Assembly (NCBI GenBank): GCA_029964075.1
Contig: CM057149.1
Location: 23,574,197 to 23,638,196, forward strand
Length of the DNA stretch: 64,000 nucleotides
Reading direction: 5' to 3'
Source: Patiria pectinifera
Lineage: Eukaryota; Echinodermata; Asteroidea; Valvatida; Asterinidae
The notes below the pieces were generated by a model. It saw only the letters and a program-made list of their open reading frames with translations, was not told the DNA's origin and did no database searches. Made by a program: the position numbers and the translations under genes. Positions 12,646 through 25,839 of this stretch are shown here, piece by piece. How positions within the stretch are numbered: the stretch's first letter is position 1; every line of letters starts with the position of its first letter.

Positions 12646-14690
12646 AATTACGTATACCTGCTCCAAGTGTCGGAGGGCATTTCGGAAATCATCTAATCTA
12701 GTGAGGCATGCACCAACATGTGACGATAACGTCAAGCATCGTTTCCCAAGTGGAAAATTCCAACTCAGATGTGGACACAAAGGTACGTTTTTTCCTTCCA
12801 TATTAGGCCACCTAAGACTTTGAATGTTATTTTCCACATACCTACAAGCCTGTACAGAAAGCTTCCCTCACCTCGACTAACCACCACAAGCTCCTGAGCG
12901 TCAGCATTGCCAGTAACGTGCCAGGTTAAGAGGAGCCAAGATGTTTTGTAAGCGAGGGAAATTCGGAAGAATTAGTCAAGAACATGGCGGAGTATTTACA
13001 CTTAATTAGTGAAACTTCCTACGCCAATCTCATGTAGCAGTTTGAATCGGATAGATGAGATTATCAAACGCGATAACAACGACCAAGCACCCAGAAGGAT
13101 CAAGAAACACAACCTAGTAAAGGCTAAGGGGAAGATTGAGGAGCACCTGCAAGAGTCGCCAGTGTTGGGCTTTAATTCAGGGTGGTATGACCTCAACGTC
13201 GTAAAGAAATATCTCTACCCCGCATTGGAGGCTTTTACCACTGTTGAACTTTGTTATTCGAAGGACGAGTTGGTGTATGGCCCTCTCTACACCCAGTCTC
13301 AAGTTTCTCGACATCACAAACTATTTAGCTCCAGGGTATAGTTACGCCAAATTCTTGAAGGCGTACGACTCTCCCCAAACCAAAGGCTTTTTCCCATAAG
13401 AGTGGTTGGGTGATTGGACAAAACTGGATCGTCCGACACTTCCACCCACCAGGCCTTCTACAGCCGACTACAAGAACCAACATGACAGTGGTGGACTACG
13501 AGTATTGTCAACGTGTATGGCAGGAGTTCGGCATGCCAAATGTACGTGACTTTCTTGTATGGTATAACAACCTGGATGTGGTTTCATTTGTACAGGCAGT
13601 AAAAAAAGATGTTTCTTTTTACAAGGAAAGAAATATGGAAATGCTGAAGTTGGAAATCTCAGTTGCCGGTCTGTACCTCCAATATCTTTTCCGGACAATG
13701 CCAAGAGAGGTCTTTGACGAAGCCAAAAAAGACCTTTACTACACCATCAAGAAAAACATCGTAGGGGGGTTGTCCATTGTCTTCCATCGGTACCACGAGA
13801 AGGGAAAGACGCTCATCTGTGGCGTGCCAAAACTCTGCCAGAGCATAGTTGGTTTCGATGCCGACACGCTCTACTTGTGGTCCATAATACAGGCCCGTCG
13901 GCACCTTCATCAGAAGAAGAAAGGCAGAGGAAAACTTCACGCCGATTAAGAGTCAAAAATGGGGCACCATGGCGGCCAAGTGGATGGACTGGGTCTCCTA
14001 TTCTGAGGGTAATCACATTCAGCACAAGTTCAACGCCAAGGAGTATCAAGTAGGCCAATTCAGAATACCTGTAGACGGATACTGTAAAGAAAATAACACC
14101 GTCTACCAATTTCAAGGAAGTTTTTGGTACGGACATCCTTGTCATCTAAATCCATCCACATACAACCGAGTAAGAAAAATAAGCAGAGACGAGCTGAGGC
14201 AGCAGACCGAGCAAACATCCGCCTACATCTGTGAACAGGGGTATTGACTCGTAGAAATATAGGAGCGCGAGTGGGAGTGCGAGTGGCCGCCAAGAATTTT
14301 GTTGACTCAAGCAGACTACCTCATCACCTTGCAGGAAGATGACCCAGCAACAAACAATAGAGGTTGTGATGGAAGGGTCTATGTTTGGTAAGGTCGAGTA
14401 CGACGTCGGGGTTCCAGACCAGTTGACAGAAAGCTTTGCCGAAATGCCACTAGTCTTCAAAAACACACACGTCAGTGGGGAGGACATTGGCTGGCACATG
14501 CAAGAATATGCTGAGCAAGAGGGACAGATGACGACACCACGTCGAGCACTGATTGGCAGCATGTTTGGTAACCGGATCCAGCTTACTACTCCACTCTTCC
14601 AATGGTACGCTGAACATGGTTTAGAAGTTCCCCACGTGTACAAGATCATTCGTTTTCAGGCGAGAAGGGGACAGGGACCCTAGTAAATCA
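12646..14690 (+). pseudogene. Polinton-type DNA polymerase B (copy 3, longest)
   Basis: It starts inside the zinc finger at a junction with copy 2 (period about 1.46 kb). It runs through exonuclease-type GFNSGWYDLN (13009-13341), a 179-codon frame at 13410-13949 with VVDYEYCQRVW and motif A GFDADTLYLW (13851-13880), frame 13969-14247 with PVDGYCKENNTVYQF, and frame 14339-14683 with PRRALIGSMFGN. Frames are long but still separated by stops or shifts, so this is a pseudogene, the least decayed copy here. No intact promoter or neighbouring Polinton genes are visible. Confidence 0.7.
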
Positions 14691-14849
14691 TTACTGGCGG
14701 ATACTATGAGGATGCTGGGCAGTTCTGCTTATAAAAGGCAAGACTGTCATCAATCAACTCAAACACACAAATCTCCACGTCTGTAGCAATGAAACAGCTC
14801 TGATGCGGATAAAGGATCCACATTTTTTTAATGCTAGACACAATTGAAG

Positions 14850-15290
14850 AAGGGCTGCACATGGTTGAAACCAAAAAGCAAAATAGAACTAAATTTACCC
14901 ATCCAAATTGGGTTTTTTGTATACCAATATGCCAAATTGTGCATGCTGGAGTTCTATTGTGACTTCCTACTCAAGTTTGTAGATCCATCCGACTTTCAGA
15001 TGTGTGAGATGGACACCGATTCGGCCTATCTCGTCATCTCTGGGGAAAATTGGAGTCTGTCATTAAGCCAGCAATGCTGCAGCAATTTCACAGAGAAGAG
15101 AACTTATGGTTTTCGCGCGATGACACAGACATCAATCATGCTACATGTATGATAAACGTACACATAGTATATTTAAGATTGAATGGGAGGGAGAGGGAAT
15201 TAGTTCCTGTGCATAACCAGCCATCTCCCAAAACAGAAGCTGGCAAGCCGTTCGGCAAGAACGACTCCATCTCAGTCCAGAGAGAGTGAT
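14850..15290 (+). pseudogene. Polymerase B motif C remnant (end of copy 3)
   Basis: The frame 14844-15152 contains DFQMCEMDTDSAYLVISGEN. DTDS (15012-15023) is the catalytic motif C of family B polymerases. The following helix reads out in another frame from 15050, showing a frameshift directly after the motif. A terminal piece with KPFGKNDSISVQRE ends at 15289. Between 14690 and 14850 sequence is missing or unrecognisable. Confidence 0.65.
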
Positions 15291-15559
15291 AGTGCATGTT
15301 ACAAACAAAATTGCAGCAAGTCTTTCTGTATTACTGTACGGATTGAACAAAAAACCCACAGAAAAATTTCTTGTGTTAAAACAGAGTTTAAGATGTACAT
15401 GTACCAGTATACACAATGTAGTTCCAAGATCTCACTGCAAGAAAGCTAAGAAATAATCAGAAGCAACATATCATTACTTGTAAAAAAAATAAAAGAAAGT
15501 TTCTACTTGTAATCAAATTGTAATCAAAGTTTCATTGTTTCCCCCCCCCCTTTTTTTCT

Positions 15560-16130
15560 TTTGGTCAATGCCCATGATTCCGAAAAAAGTGCCAGCCTCA
15601 AACTCCAGGAGGAACACCTACTGACTGCTGCTAAGGAATGATCGCAATACTCATAAGAGAGTAAAGAGTCCAGGGAAGTGGTGCAAGAAATCAAGATATC
15701 GAAGCTCAAGAAATCAGCACAAAATACAAAACTGGAAAATTCTACTACACCTTCAATTTTGCAGAGCAGGCCCAGTACCCTGCCAACTCACATCAACCAG
15801 GACCGATTTGCATGTACTTCAAGGTTCCATGCAAGTGACAGGTTTTGGTGTTAATGCAGAGAGCCTGCCAGCGCAGGTTTAAATTATCTTGCAGATGAAG
15901 GGGTCAGTGTCGGCAAAGGAACCAATGTTGTTATGTGACGACCTGCAGTCATCCCTTGTTTATGTTATTATTATGCTCTGGGCATTAAGCACCATGGACG
16001 GCACTGACTGCACATGTATTTTTGAGCCGGGCACGTGAATTTGGACGATGAAAGAATGTGTCTTTGATGTCATTCAATGGCGACAATATATATGTTTCTT
16101 TTTGTCCAGTGTAACCTTCAATAAATATGG
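15560..16130 (+). pseudogene. Decayed transposase-like gene fragment
   Basis: Two frames give pieces I associate with a widespread DDE-like family in cnidarian and echinoderm genomes: TGKFYYTFNFAEQAQYPAN (about 15731-15787) and, after a frame change, a piece ending GVSVGKGTN (about 15900-15927). Upstream is a charged, coiled-coil-like stretch (15600-15710). Stops occur throughout. The superfamily name is uncertain because the expected downstream catalytic block is missing. Confidence 0.35.
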
Positions 16131-17427
16131 CCAGGTACGTTGGCATCACACTGATACCAAGTGGGTATTTATGAATTTGACAAACATTATAATTTTATAC
16201 AACTATTGCTAGTTTTCAAAGGACAAAACAAACATGAAAAACCCTTCCCATAACAAAAAAACCCATAGTTTTAAGTAATTGTTGCTCTTTCTGCTTCTAT
16301 TTGTTCACCTACATACATTCTGAACATTTGTATCTGTGAAGAATGAAATTTGGTGTAAATTTGTTGAGTGCTCATTGAATTGTACTGATGTCATACCCTC
16401 CAGAAACGAAGTCAAGCCTCACTCTGGCGAGCTCCTATAGAGTACCGAAATCTGATGTCAGATGTCTTTATTCATGTTCACGTGCTGGTTCACGCACTGA
16501 TGTCTCCACAAGAACACACTAAAGCTATGCGCGTTAACAAGAATACGCGGCACACTTTGGTACTCTATCAACACATTTTTCAAGGGGAAAGTACAAAATG
16601 TATGAACATCCAACACGGGTAGAGAGTCTGTATTGTATACATACAAACCAACATTCCCCCAATGGCAACTTAACGTTGAAGAGTAAGTGCAGCCATTTTT
16701 TGTGGATACCTTTTTATGTTGCCACACCATTCAAAATTCTGATCTTGGCAGACGAGCCAGCTTTCCTGCTGTGGACGGTCAGCACCTAACATGACGAAAT
16801 ATTTCAGAAAACAGGTTATTTCTTTAGTATCAAAAGCATAAAGACATGATGGTTGTTTTGAAATGGTTCAAACCCTTTGGTGATCACACATTTTTCAGTT
16901 AAAATACCCCTGAATTTTTCTTTAGGCCCTATTTGTGAAACGTTTGTTTTCAAAAACTTGTATCTGGTATTCCACATACACCCTGTACTTAAGTTGCTTC
17001 ATGTATACCATCGGAAAGATAAACGATTAGACTTTGACAACTTAATAAAAACAATGTTAAAAACACAAAATTGCAATCTACATGTACGCCAAATATGTGT
17101 AGTGTCTACAACCACAAATGCATGGAACCATACAATTATGGGAAAACTTCATTCACATGTATAAAAAGTTTCCACTCCAAATGGTGGTTCATATTCAGCA
17201 CACTATCATAACCAAAAGAGCAATTTTTGACATCACAGCAAGTATACCTGCTTAAAATTTACAAAACTTCCACACTTTTGAACTCGTAAGTAAGTATCCA
17301 TCAAATGTTTTGTTGGATTTAATTTGTTTTGCATTTGCATCGTCATTTAGGTGGCATATAATCTGATCTTTACACATGACCTACATTAATTTTAAATTCT
17401 ATTGCTAAATCAATTGACTGAAAAGGT
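16131..17427. other. Downstream region of the C2 gene, possible 3' UTR
   Basis: No coding sequence recognised. On the minus strand this follows the stop codon of the C2 gene. An AATAAA-type signal in that orientation occurs at 16467-16472, which would give a 3' UTR of about 950 bases. This is weak evidence on its own. Confidence 0.3.
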
Positions 17428-20400
17428 TTAATTTTCTAGCAGTTCTTTGGATATTGTTCCAAAGGAAGAGATGGACATAATTGAAGACTGGTAAATGAAC
17501 ATTCTTAATATGGGAAATTATCGTCTCAAATGACACTTACTTTGTTCCCGTGTTGATTCTGGAAGATCAGCTTGGGACACTTGTAGACAGCGTGGGCATA
17601 CATGGCCTCCCTGAACTCCTGCACTGTGGCTGTCTGGGCCCACTTGGTGCGAACACGGTCCGAATTTTTCTAATGATGAGGAACAGACAGAGTTAATTAC
17701 TCCTTGCAAGAACTGTTAATGGCACTGTATGATCTACACACAAAAGCTTACATGCGTGCGCGCAGTGAGTACTGACTAATTGTAGCCTCTGAATCACTAA
17801 TAGAAACAGAGAAGCAAGCCTAGTAAGATTCTGTCCAATTGTTTCAGAATGGCTATTCACTTGAAGTCTTCTAATGCATCTGGTCAACACAATGGATCAG
17901 GTTTACATGTAACCCATTGATTGTACTACAGGGTAATCCTATATGAGAGCACTGCCCAGGTCAGAAGTGACAGTCAGTGAGTCAGTCAGAGAGAAAGGTA
18001 CAAAGACGACACTAGGCTGGCCCTCTGGGAATAGCAAAGACCAAACTTCCACAATGTAACATACTTGATAACTAAAACAAAAATACACACAACTGTGGGT
18101 CTACTCACCAAGTCAGCCAGTGGAAACTTGCCGGTGTAGCCCTCATTGATGTCCAGGTTTGTCAAGTCAATGTACACCTGACCCAGAGATTCAGTGTTTC
18201 CCAGGAAGGCCTTATCCAGCACATGCAGGACAATATACCTTGACATACCAATAAAGTTAAGGAGAATGAGTGTGAGTTTAAACACCAGTTTAGTGTTAAC
18301 CATGGTTCAACATGAACCCAAACTAGTCGAAATAAAGGCATAAACATTGATCCTGATCATTTACATGCATAAAGCAAGTAACAGCCTGAATCCTCCCAAA
18401 TATTTATTATTAATATTATGTTCTTCCATTTTACTTCACGTTCGAGACTTTTCCACGGCGCGCGCGCCACCTGCAGTGTGCTCAACCTCGCCTTATGTAA
18501 AAAACATATCAGTGCATGGCTCTCACGTATGCGGAGCACGCGGCATGTACTTGGTATATGCGTTATGGAGCAATGTGGGGCCTCGCCACCGGTTTTAACT
18601 TTGCCGTTTGAACACCTAGCGTAATTTAAACAGCGGTTTAAACCCACCCTCGTGACCGAACCCTTGACCACTAGAAATAAAGTTAACTGTCTCAAGTATT
18701 TATGAATTTATGCAGAGTCCTTGGCACACATAATATCAATCACCATTCACCTGTCTGGCAACTCTTCCCGTGGGACGTTGTACTCAAATATCTCCTCCCA
18801 CTCCGGTTCCCGGCTGCCCTTCTGGACCTTCGTCTCCTCCACTTTGGGAATGCCAGGAATTATTATCTTTTGAAATAGGACAACAGATAATATAAGAGCA
18901 ACTTTCGTATGGTCCAAGAGTATCAATGATTACGCTGAAGCACCTATGAAGCATGTTCTAGTCCAGTCTATCACAAGTCCTCACAATTAAGTCCTCCAGA
19001 CCCAAGTCGAGTCAAAAGCTGTTCAAATCCCTTCAATTCTGTTTTTGTCATGTCATTTACATGCGTATGACCGCTTCTGTGAATCAACTTGGGATTTACT
19101 TGCAGCAAACATTTGACAACAATGCTACATGTATGAATACATTCCGTGAGGTTTGATTTGAACAGTAATGAACCGTTCCCTGGGCACCTTAATGCATCCG
19201 GCAGAAACTGATGCTGGAGGACCAGAAGCTGATTTCACGAAAAACTGCACAGCTTGCACCCTGCAAAAGACTTGCGCAACAAATTTGTTGCGCAACTGCG
19301 CCATAAACTTCAGATCAATTTCATGAAACTTGGCATAGCTATGCATCATTTCAAATAATCTTCACATCTTGGGCGAGGTTAATAACAGCATTTACGATGG
19401 CTATTTATGCATGAATTTGTTTGATTCACCTCCGCCTGCCATAATGAAAATCACTTTGTCTGACTTTCTTCGGAATCGTGCGGCAACTCTATAAATTCTG
19501 TCACTAGTAAAACAGAAATTCATTTACTTCAAACAAGAAGCTGTGAGTGACTTGTATGAGCCTCGATAAGTTGTGCAATAACAGGCTCCACAAGGATCAT
19601 AATTTGCTGGTAAAATATGCAATTTTCAGTTGCTACGCCACAGCTTATGCCACCGGACTTGAGCAATTGACTCATGCTCTGGTGTTTCAGAGGCAACAGT
19701 GGCGTGGTTTCGAGCTTGGGCCCGGACACTTGTGCCATTAAGCAAGGTACTTAACCACTATTGCTTCGTTCTTCGAACGTTAAGCCGGAGGTCCCGTGTG
19801 TTGTAGGCCTAACGCACGTAAAAGAACCCAGTAACACTTATCGCTAAGAGAAGGAGTTTTCCCTGGTGTTTCCGGCCTCCTAGTTATACTCCCTTGTGGA
19901 AGACCTTAGGAGAAGAACCAACCAAGTATAGGTATAGTATAAAATGATTGCACAATTAAGTAATGCCTTAATTTAATGCGCAAGCCGGGGGCTTACTAAT
20001 GTGTCATAGGTGAAATGTTGCGCAGTGTGAAATGTTGCCCAGCTTATCCAATAAATTGTGGCGCAAGCGGAGTTGCGCCATTGCGTAAAGTTTGGTGAAA
20101 TTGGCTGCAGTAGCAAAAAAATTTGCAGTACATATTACACAATTTTAATTACTCCATAATTTGTGGGTCAAAAAAAATCATATTTCACAAGTTTCTCATT
20201 CAAACATAGCCAAATACAGTGTTGATGGAAAGCCTTTTGACCTGAGTTGAACTAATGCCAGCAAATGGTTGAGTGAATTTTGACCCCTATTATAATGTGT
20301 ACTGAAAGTGTACTGCAAACTGTAATACTGTCCTGGAACCATGCATGGAAAATGCCATACCAATGCCCAAGGGGGACGTAAAATGATCAATCATCCTGAC

Positions 20401-23400
20401 AACAAGAGTCAGCAAGTACATGTACCTTGACATATGGGTCGGGTAGCTTGTTTTTCTCCCTGCACGCCAATTCAGTTGCTCTGTGAATGGACACCTGTAA
20501 TGTTTCCGGCAGCTTGTAGGACAGACTAATCTCTAGGTCACCCCTGATGTCAAGATCAGTCTGGAGAAATAAATGTTGCATAATTAACAGACATGAAACA
20601 GTTATCTGCTTTTAGTTTAATAGCCACAGGTATCTGTCAAAAGGAAAGAAAACCAATTTTATTCCAAATTCACAGAGATGTTTAGATGGGAAAACTGCTT
20701 CGCAAATTTAAGTAGCGCATTTAAGTACATGTAAACAGCAAACGAAGGACAAGCCAAACAAATCAGGGACATTTTGGTCTGGTATCTTATAACTATTTCC
20801 TGAACGAAACAGAATTCGTTAACCCTAACTCCCTAGGCATTTTACTAGGATGTAACCTCAATCCTACAAAATGCTCCAACTGCCTCCATGTAAAAATTAC
20901 GTACAGCCTCAATCCTGCAAAATCCTCTGTTTTTTTTTGTTTTTTGAATGTGGTCCTTGGAGGGGTGACCACTGCGTCAATCCTGCAAAATCCTCCAGCT
21001 ATCACTGTCAATACCAGTGACATCTCGCTATCACTGGCAGAGCCAGTGACATCCTGGAGCAGTGGGGAGGATTTCAAGTATAATCTAGGCCTAAATACAT
21101 GCACGGCTGAGCGTAAACAGCACAAGGTCTGGCCTTAGTAAGACCTTGACACAGTGCATCCTCCAAATTCAGCATAACCTTTTTGCCAAGGATTTTGCAG
21201 GACTTGGGAAAGTTATACAAAGACTTATATTGTTCGCTCTGTGTAAGGATTCTGTCTATTCGACAGCCATGATGTCAGCAGGAAAAACCTTGCAGTGCAT
21301 ACCTCAGCTTCCAGTTCAAACCAGCGAGTCGTGATCTCACTCCAGTCCATCTGGCCGAGCTCAATGATCTTCTCTCCCATGAAATCATCCTTGCCAAGCT
21401 GGTCATGACTCAGCACCTGCCAAGGGGGGGGGGGGGGATGAATGTTAACCATATAAATTCAAAACACATTGTACACTTGACAAATCTAATCAGTGGCAAT
21501 AAATCGTTGTGCCACAACTTTCTGATTATAAGATGGAATCTGATTATAAACATGCAACTGTGCATGCCCTGAGAAACTGGCTGTAGCAGGATTTGAGCAG
21601 GCGACCTTCAGAATACTGAGCTTATTCTCCAACAACTGAGCTAATTGTATCCAGGCTTACTCTGACTGCCTTGCACGTTTGTCAATGACTTTGTCGAGTT
21701 TTGGTTGAGCTTGGCAGAGCACTTCGCAGGTTCAGATCCTGCATCAGTCAGTTTCTTTGTTCCTCTTTTATATATTAATGGCGTTCACTGGGTGCGTCAA
21801 CCATTTTTGAAAATATAGTGAAAGACTCACGGAGGGGGCCATTCACCTTTGTTGGAACCGTTTGCCGATGTTCATGGCAAAAATCTGGTCCAACTTGCAC
21901 AAACATTAAAGGTAGGTCCATCATTTGTAATGTGCGCATTATGTTCATTTGAAGCAACAAAAGTGCTCTTCTAAAGAATGGTGATGAACAACTAACCCAA
22001 TGAAATTCACCTCAGTGAATGCTGTATATTCCCAGAAAACTATAGACTCGAGGGTCTCGATTTCAAATCAAAGTTGCCGAGTCATGTTTTGAATTGGGCC
22101 AGAATTCAGCATCCGAGACACCTTCTTACTGAGCCAATTGCAGCTACGCGATGGCACGCACTGAACCAATGAAAAATAGCAACTGCACGCTTGTGTGTTG
22201 TGTCAATGCTTGCACGCACTTCGCCAAATAAAAAAAAAACAAGTCTTTAGACATATCATTGGAAAAGCCTTCTTTTATTGATTGTTCAAAATGACAGCTT
22301 GCACGAAAGAATAAATGTAGTCCCATTACTATCTTCAAACCAAGTAAGCTTTTGCACAATAATTACAAACAATGTACGTCTGTTACTTTTTGGATAGCTG
22401 CAAATGATGTACGTCTGTTACTTTTAGGATAGCTGCAAATGATGGACTGTACCTTTAAAACACTGGCAGGCAGACATCAGCTTCGTTCACCTAAGAGGAA
22501 TGCACCCCTAGTCACTTTTGTGGCTACGAAATGAAGTTTCTAGCAATAAACTACTGCAGTATAAATCTCGAGGCTGTTTGGACCTTGGGCACTTGTTACC
22601 TGTATACGGAGCAGGCTTGTAGGGATATCCTCATCCGCCAGTGAGAAAGTGAAGATCTCATTGTAGGTTGGGTTGAGCGAGTGATTCACGTAGTTGGTCA
22701 TCTTGAAACCATTTGTGCTGTTGTCAGGAATGAGGTCCAGCTGCAAATAAGCAACATTTAAGCAACAATACTTAACCAAATTAAGTTGTGAACAGAATTG
22801 GAATGAAGCATTAGAGTTGCAGGGTTTGACAGCATCTACATATATATGAACACAAAACTTTAAACAGGTCAGTGTAACAATATTTGCTATAAAATACTAG
22901 CCCTAAAATCTATCCTTTTCTGAAAATTACAGCAATTGCAAATGTTGCATCCGTGTATGTAGAACCCCTCTTAATCGACCACTGCGTATTGTACATGCAT
23001 GGTGATTTTGGTGAAATCTACCCCTTGTGGATTCTGAAGGATCTAGGCAAGAGCCGAAGTGGTGCTAATCAGTAATTTAGTAGTATGAGTTTAGCGGGGA
23101 AGACCACGCGATTTCTTTTGGCGAAACCCATCTTGTACATTACATGCATACACCTTGGATGTTTCAGTTAACACGATGTAAAGAAGTATTTTAATTAAAC
23201 AAAAAAATGTAAATGTATATGGTGCATGGTGATTTTGGTGAAATCTACCCCTAGTGGATTCTGAAGGATCTAGGGAAGAAAGGCCCAAATCTTTCATCCA
23301 TACCTTGACATATGGATCCGACTCCTTGCCTCGGAGGTCCTTTGCACTCAGGTCCCGCGCACCGATGACTTTCACCATGAGCAGCTGACGGTGTTGATCA

Positions 23401-25439
23401 TACTTCAGTGACAGCTTAACCTCTCCCTTGGCATCGCCTAACGTCTTCATGACTGCTGGGTCCATCTTCTTATAAAGCTGCTTCAGGATGTAGACACTTT
23501 CCTGTTCCAAAAGGAAATACGGTTTTAATTTCTACTTAATCTAATTTTTTTTTTTTTCACCAGCCAACAGCATGTAAAAATGTAAAAATATTTTACAATA
23601 AAAAATTAGGATAAAACATACCATGAGAAACATACACCAAAATATAATTAACCCTTTGACGCCGGTATTGGTCGGCCACGGACGGCTGCACAGAGGGTGG
23701 AATGTGTACATGTACATGTACGTGTACTCGATCGAGCAGGCATTCAGTCGTTGTGTATGAATGGATGCACTATGCAGCAGGAATGCGGCAATAGTAGCAC
23801 CCCGCCTTATACTTTATTGGCTTTTATCGAGCTGCGTCGAGAGCCGTCAGCCGCGATAAGGCTTTCACGTTTGCCATCTTGGTTTTTGAGTCTGTTTTCT
23901 GGTTGTCATCGTCGCCTTTTTACCCCTGAATTTCCCTTATAAATCAAAGCCCTGCCCTCTTCCACAAAATTAAACCTGCTGATAATTAAGAAAGTGTCAT
24001 TGCCAATTGTTCAGATGTGCCAAGAAATATCAGAATGTCAATTTTGAGTGTCATTTAGTCAACTGTTTTGGTGAATCTTTCCCTTCCTATATATAGGAAC
24101 GGGGTCCTAAAAGTAAGGATTACCCAGAATATATTTATAAAGTTAAGTTTTCAAAACTGAACAAAATGTTAATATACCATTGGAATGCTTATTAATTAAT
24201 TACTTAATTGGTGTATGTAACTATAAGGGACTTTATTTTAAATACATGTTTCGAATTTTGCCAGTTCACTAGGTGCCGAGTTGGTTTTTGTACAGGTGCC
24301 GAGTTGGCAAGGTGCTGAAGTGACCGGTTCCGGTTTATTTCGTTTGCAGGGCGGGGGGTACGAACGAATAAACGGTAATCCTTACCTTTAGAACCCCTTT
24401 CCTATATAAGGTTAAAAGAAACACCAAAACAGCTGACTAAATAATGACCCTCAAACGTGACATTCTGATATTTCTTGGCAGTGGCACATTTGAACATTTG
24501 GCAATGACACCTCTTGAATATCAGCAGGTTTAATTTTGTAGAAAGAGGGCAGGGCTTTGATTTATGAGGGGTAAAAGACGACGATGACAAACAGAAAATA
24601 TATTTAACATATTTAAAAAGGTAGGAAAGTCACTTTTTCTTTGAAAGTGCTTTCAAAATTACAACTAACATTATGAGTAAAAAGACTTCTCTAGCCTGCA
24701 AAAGTCACTTTGGTACTGGACAGTCATCTGCAAAAGTCAGTTTTGAACAGAACTCGTACAAAATAGAGGTGTCCTAAAAAAAGGACGAAGTGGCTATCGT
24801 TACGGCAGTCGTTGTTTAGCGCCCTCTTCGATACTTTTTTGATACGCATGCAGGTATATAATTATTTGTTTCCACACGATTTGGCGAGCAGTGCGACAGT
24901 TCTGTCGATAGAGAGTAGGATTTTGCATCGCGAGGTTGCGGGTTCGAATCTCGTTTTGCACTCGAATTTTTTTGCTTTTTCTAACCTGAGGCTTTGGAGG
25001 ATTTTTTTTAAAAGGGAAACAAAGTCCGAATTTCATAACGTTCAAATTCACATTTTTCCTTCTAATTTTATATTTTCTTCTCATGTTTTTATAAAAGTTG
25101 CAGTCTACCGTAAAGATAGAAAATGGGAAATGCGTTACGGCTGCCGTAACAATAGCCACTGCGAAAAAAAGTAAGGATTACCATGGAGCTATAAACATGG
25201 GATTCAATACCGAATAAACATACTTTATAACCATCAAATCCTTCGTCAGCAGCTTGTGTAGTCCAAGCACCCTGCCTCCTCTTCCTTGGGTGTGCCGTCA
25301 TGGCTTGCACCAATCTCGACACCCGCTCGTTGTCGGCATTCACTTTGCTGTCCGCCGCCTTGGACCGCGTGGAAATCTTCCTGGACGCCTGTTGCGGCCG
25401 TTGTTGTGTCGCGTCCTCACTTGAGTTTGCGCCACCCAT
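17428..25439 (-). CDS. Tandem-C2 domain protein, nine coding exons
   Basis: Exons in transcript order are 25439-25224, 23501-23304, 22740-22600, 21416-21303, 20560-20426, 18866-18751, 18238-18109, 17669-17541 and 17487-17428. All join in frame at GT-AG boundaries, giving 412 residues. The start, MGGANSSED, fits an N-myristoylation signal (Gly2, Ser6). Residues about 25-70 are basic (PRKRR). C2A is about 98-223 (ESDPYVK at 132-138, GKDDFMGE in loop 3) and C2B about 229-350 (LPDPYVK, NPEW-like REPEW). A 62-residue tail follows. Two consecutive C2 domains bind phospholipid membranes in synaptotagmin, Slp and rabphilin relatives. I see no transmembrane segment. C2A keeps D127, D134, D190 and D196 but has S188 at another acidic position. 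C2B has E258, A317 and E323 at three calcium positions. A membrane-trafficking role is likely; the exact orthologue is not recognised. The last exon is the least certain. Confidence 0.85.
19648..19940 (+). mobile_element. tRNA-derived SINE copy in a C2-gene intron
   Basis: It aligns with 44138-44449. It keeps a degenerate B box (gtttcgagc near 19709) and a conserved central block with gcaaggtacttaacc and cgttaagccggaggtcccg, ending agaagaaccaaccaag. The 5' A-box part is damaged. The central block resembles the conserved core shared by widely distributed animal SINEs (MetaSINE-like; my recollection). It lies antisense in the intron between exons 5 and 6. Confidence 0.65.
22374..22443. repeat. 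35-bp tandem duplication in an intron
   Basis: The unit beginning gtacgtctgttactttt occurs at 22374-22408 and 22409-22443 with one difference. A related piece (ttggatagctgcaa...atgatgga) occurs near 37858, so the unit belongs to a dispersed repeat. Confidence 0.8.
23895..24600. mobile_element. About 0.7-kb foldback element in intron 1 of the C2 gene
   Basis: Two arms of about 230 bp (23895-24125 and 24374-24600) are reverse complements with scattered differences. They share landmarks such as gttgtcatcgtcg/cgacgatgacaa at the ends and gtaaggattacc/ggtaatccttac at the inner ends. The 250-bp centre holds two copies of ggtgccgagttgg. No ORF of note. No clear target duplication was found, so the class is undecided. 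Confidence 0.75.
24789..25160 (+). mobile_element. tRNA-like core flanked by 20-bp inverted repeats
   Basis: The ends agtggctatcgttacggcag (24789-24808) and ctgccgtaacaatagccact (25141-25160) are reverse complements with one mismatch. Inside is a tRNA-like stretch with a near-perfect RNA polymerase III B box, ggttcgaatc (24941-24950), and an A-box-like tggcgagcagtg near 24881. This could be a SINE with terminal inverted repeats or a MITE that captured a tRNA-like unit. It lies in intron 1. Confidence 0.6.
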
Positions 25440-25839
25440 TTCGAAAACTGTCTCTCCTTCCTTTTGGTGTTTCTTTATCTAATAGTAACCTCAATATATG
25501 TTAGATGGCTTGGGAACAAGAACTGTAATGATTTGGAAATAGTTTGCAAATGGAAAACAATCCTTATCGTTCACAGTCGAGTGAGACTACCGACTACGAC
25601 TCTAACGACGCCATATTGTTTGATGATGACGTCAATGGTGTTCTTGGTGAATTATGAAAAGGACTACTACGGCTGTTACATGTGAATGTTCACATGAAAG
25701 GTACGAGTCGACTCAAGCGTCTGGAAAAGCATGGACAGTTTTTACTGTTTAAAATGAAGTGCACTTCCCAATAAAATGAACTCAAAGGGATATCAAATAG
25801 TTCTCATAGATTTAAGAGGAGTAGGCCTAGACAGATTAA
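25440..25839. other. Upstream region of the C2 gene
   Basis: This should hold the promoter and 5' UTR of the minus-strand C2 gene. I see no convincing TATA box. The bases around the ATG (cgaaATGGG) are an acceptable initiation context. A ggtacgagtcgactc motif at 25699-25713 belongs to a motif repeated elsewhere in the window. Confidence 0.35.
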
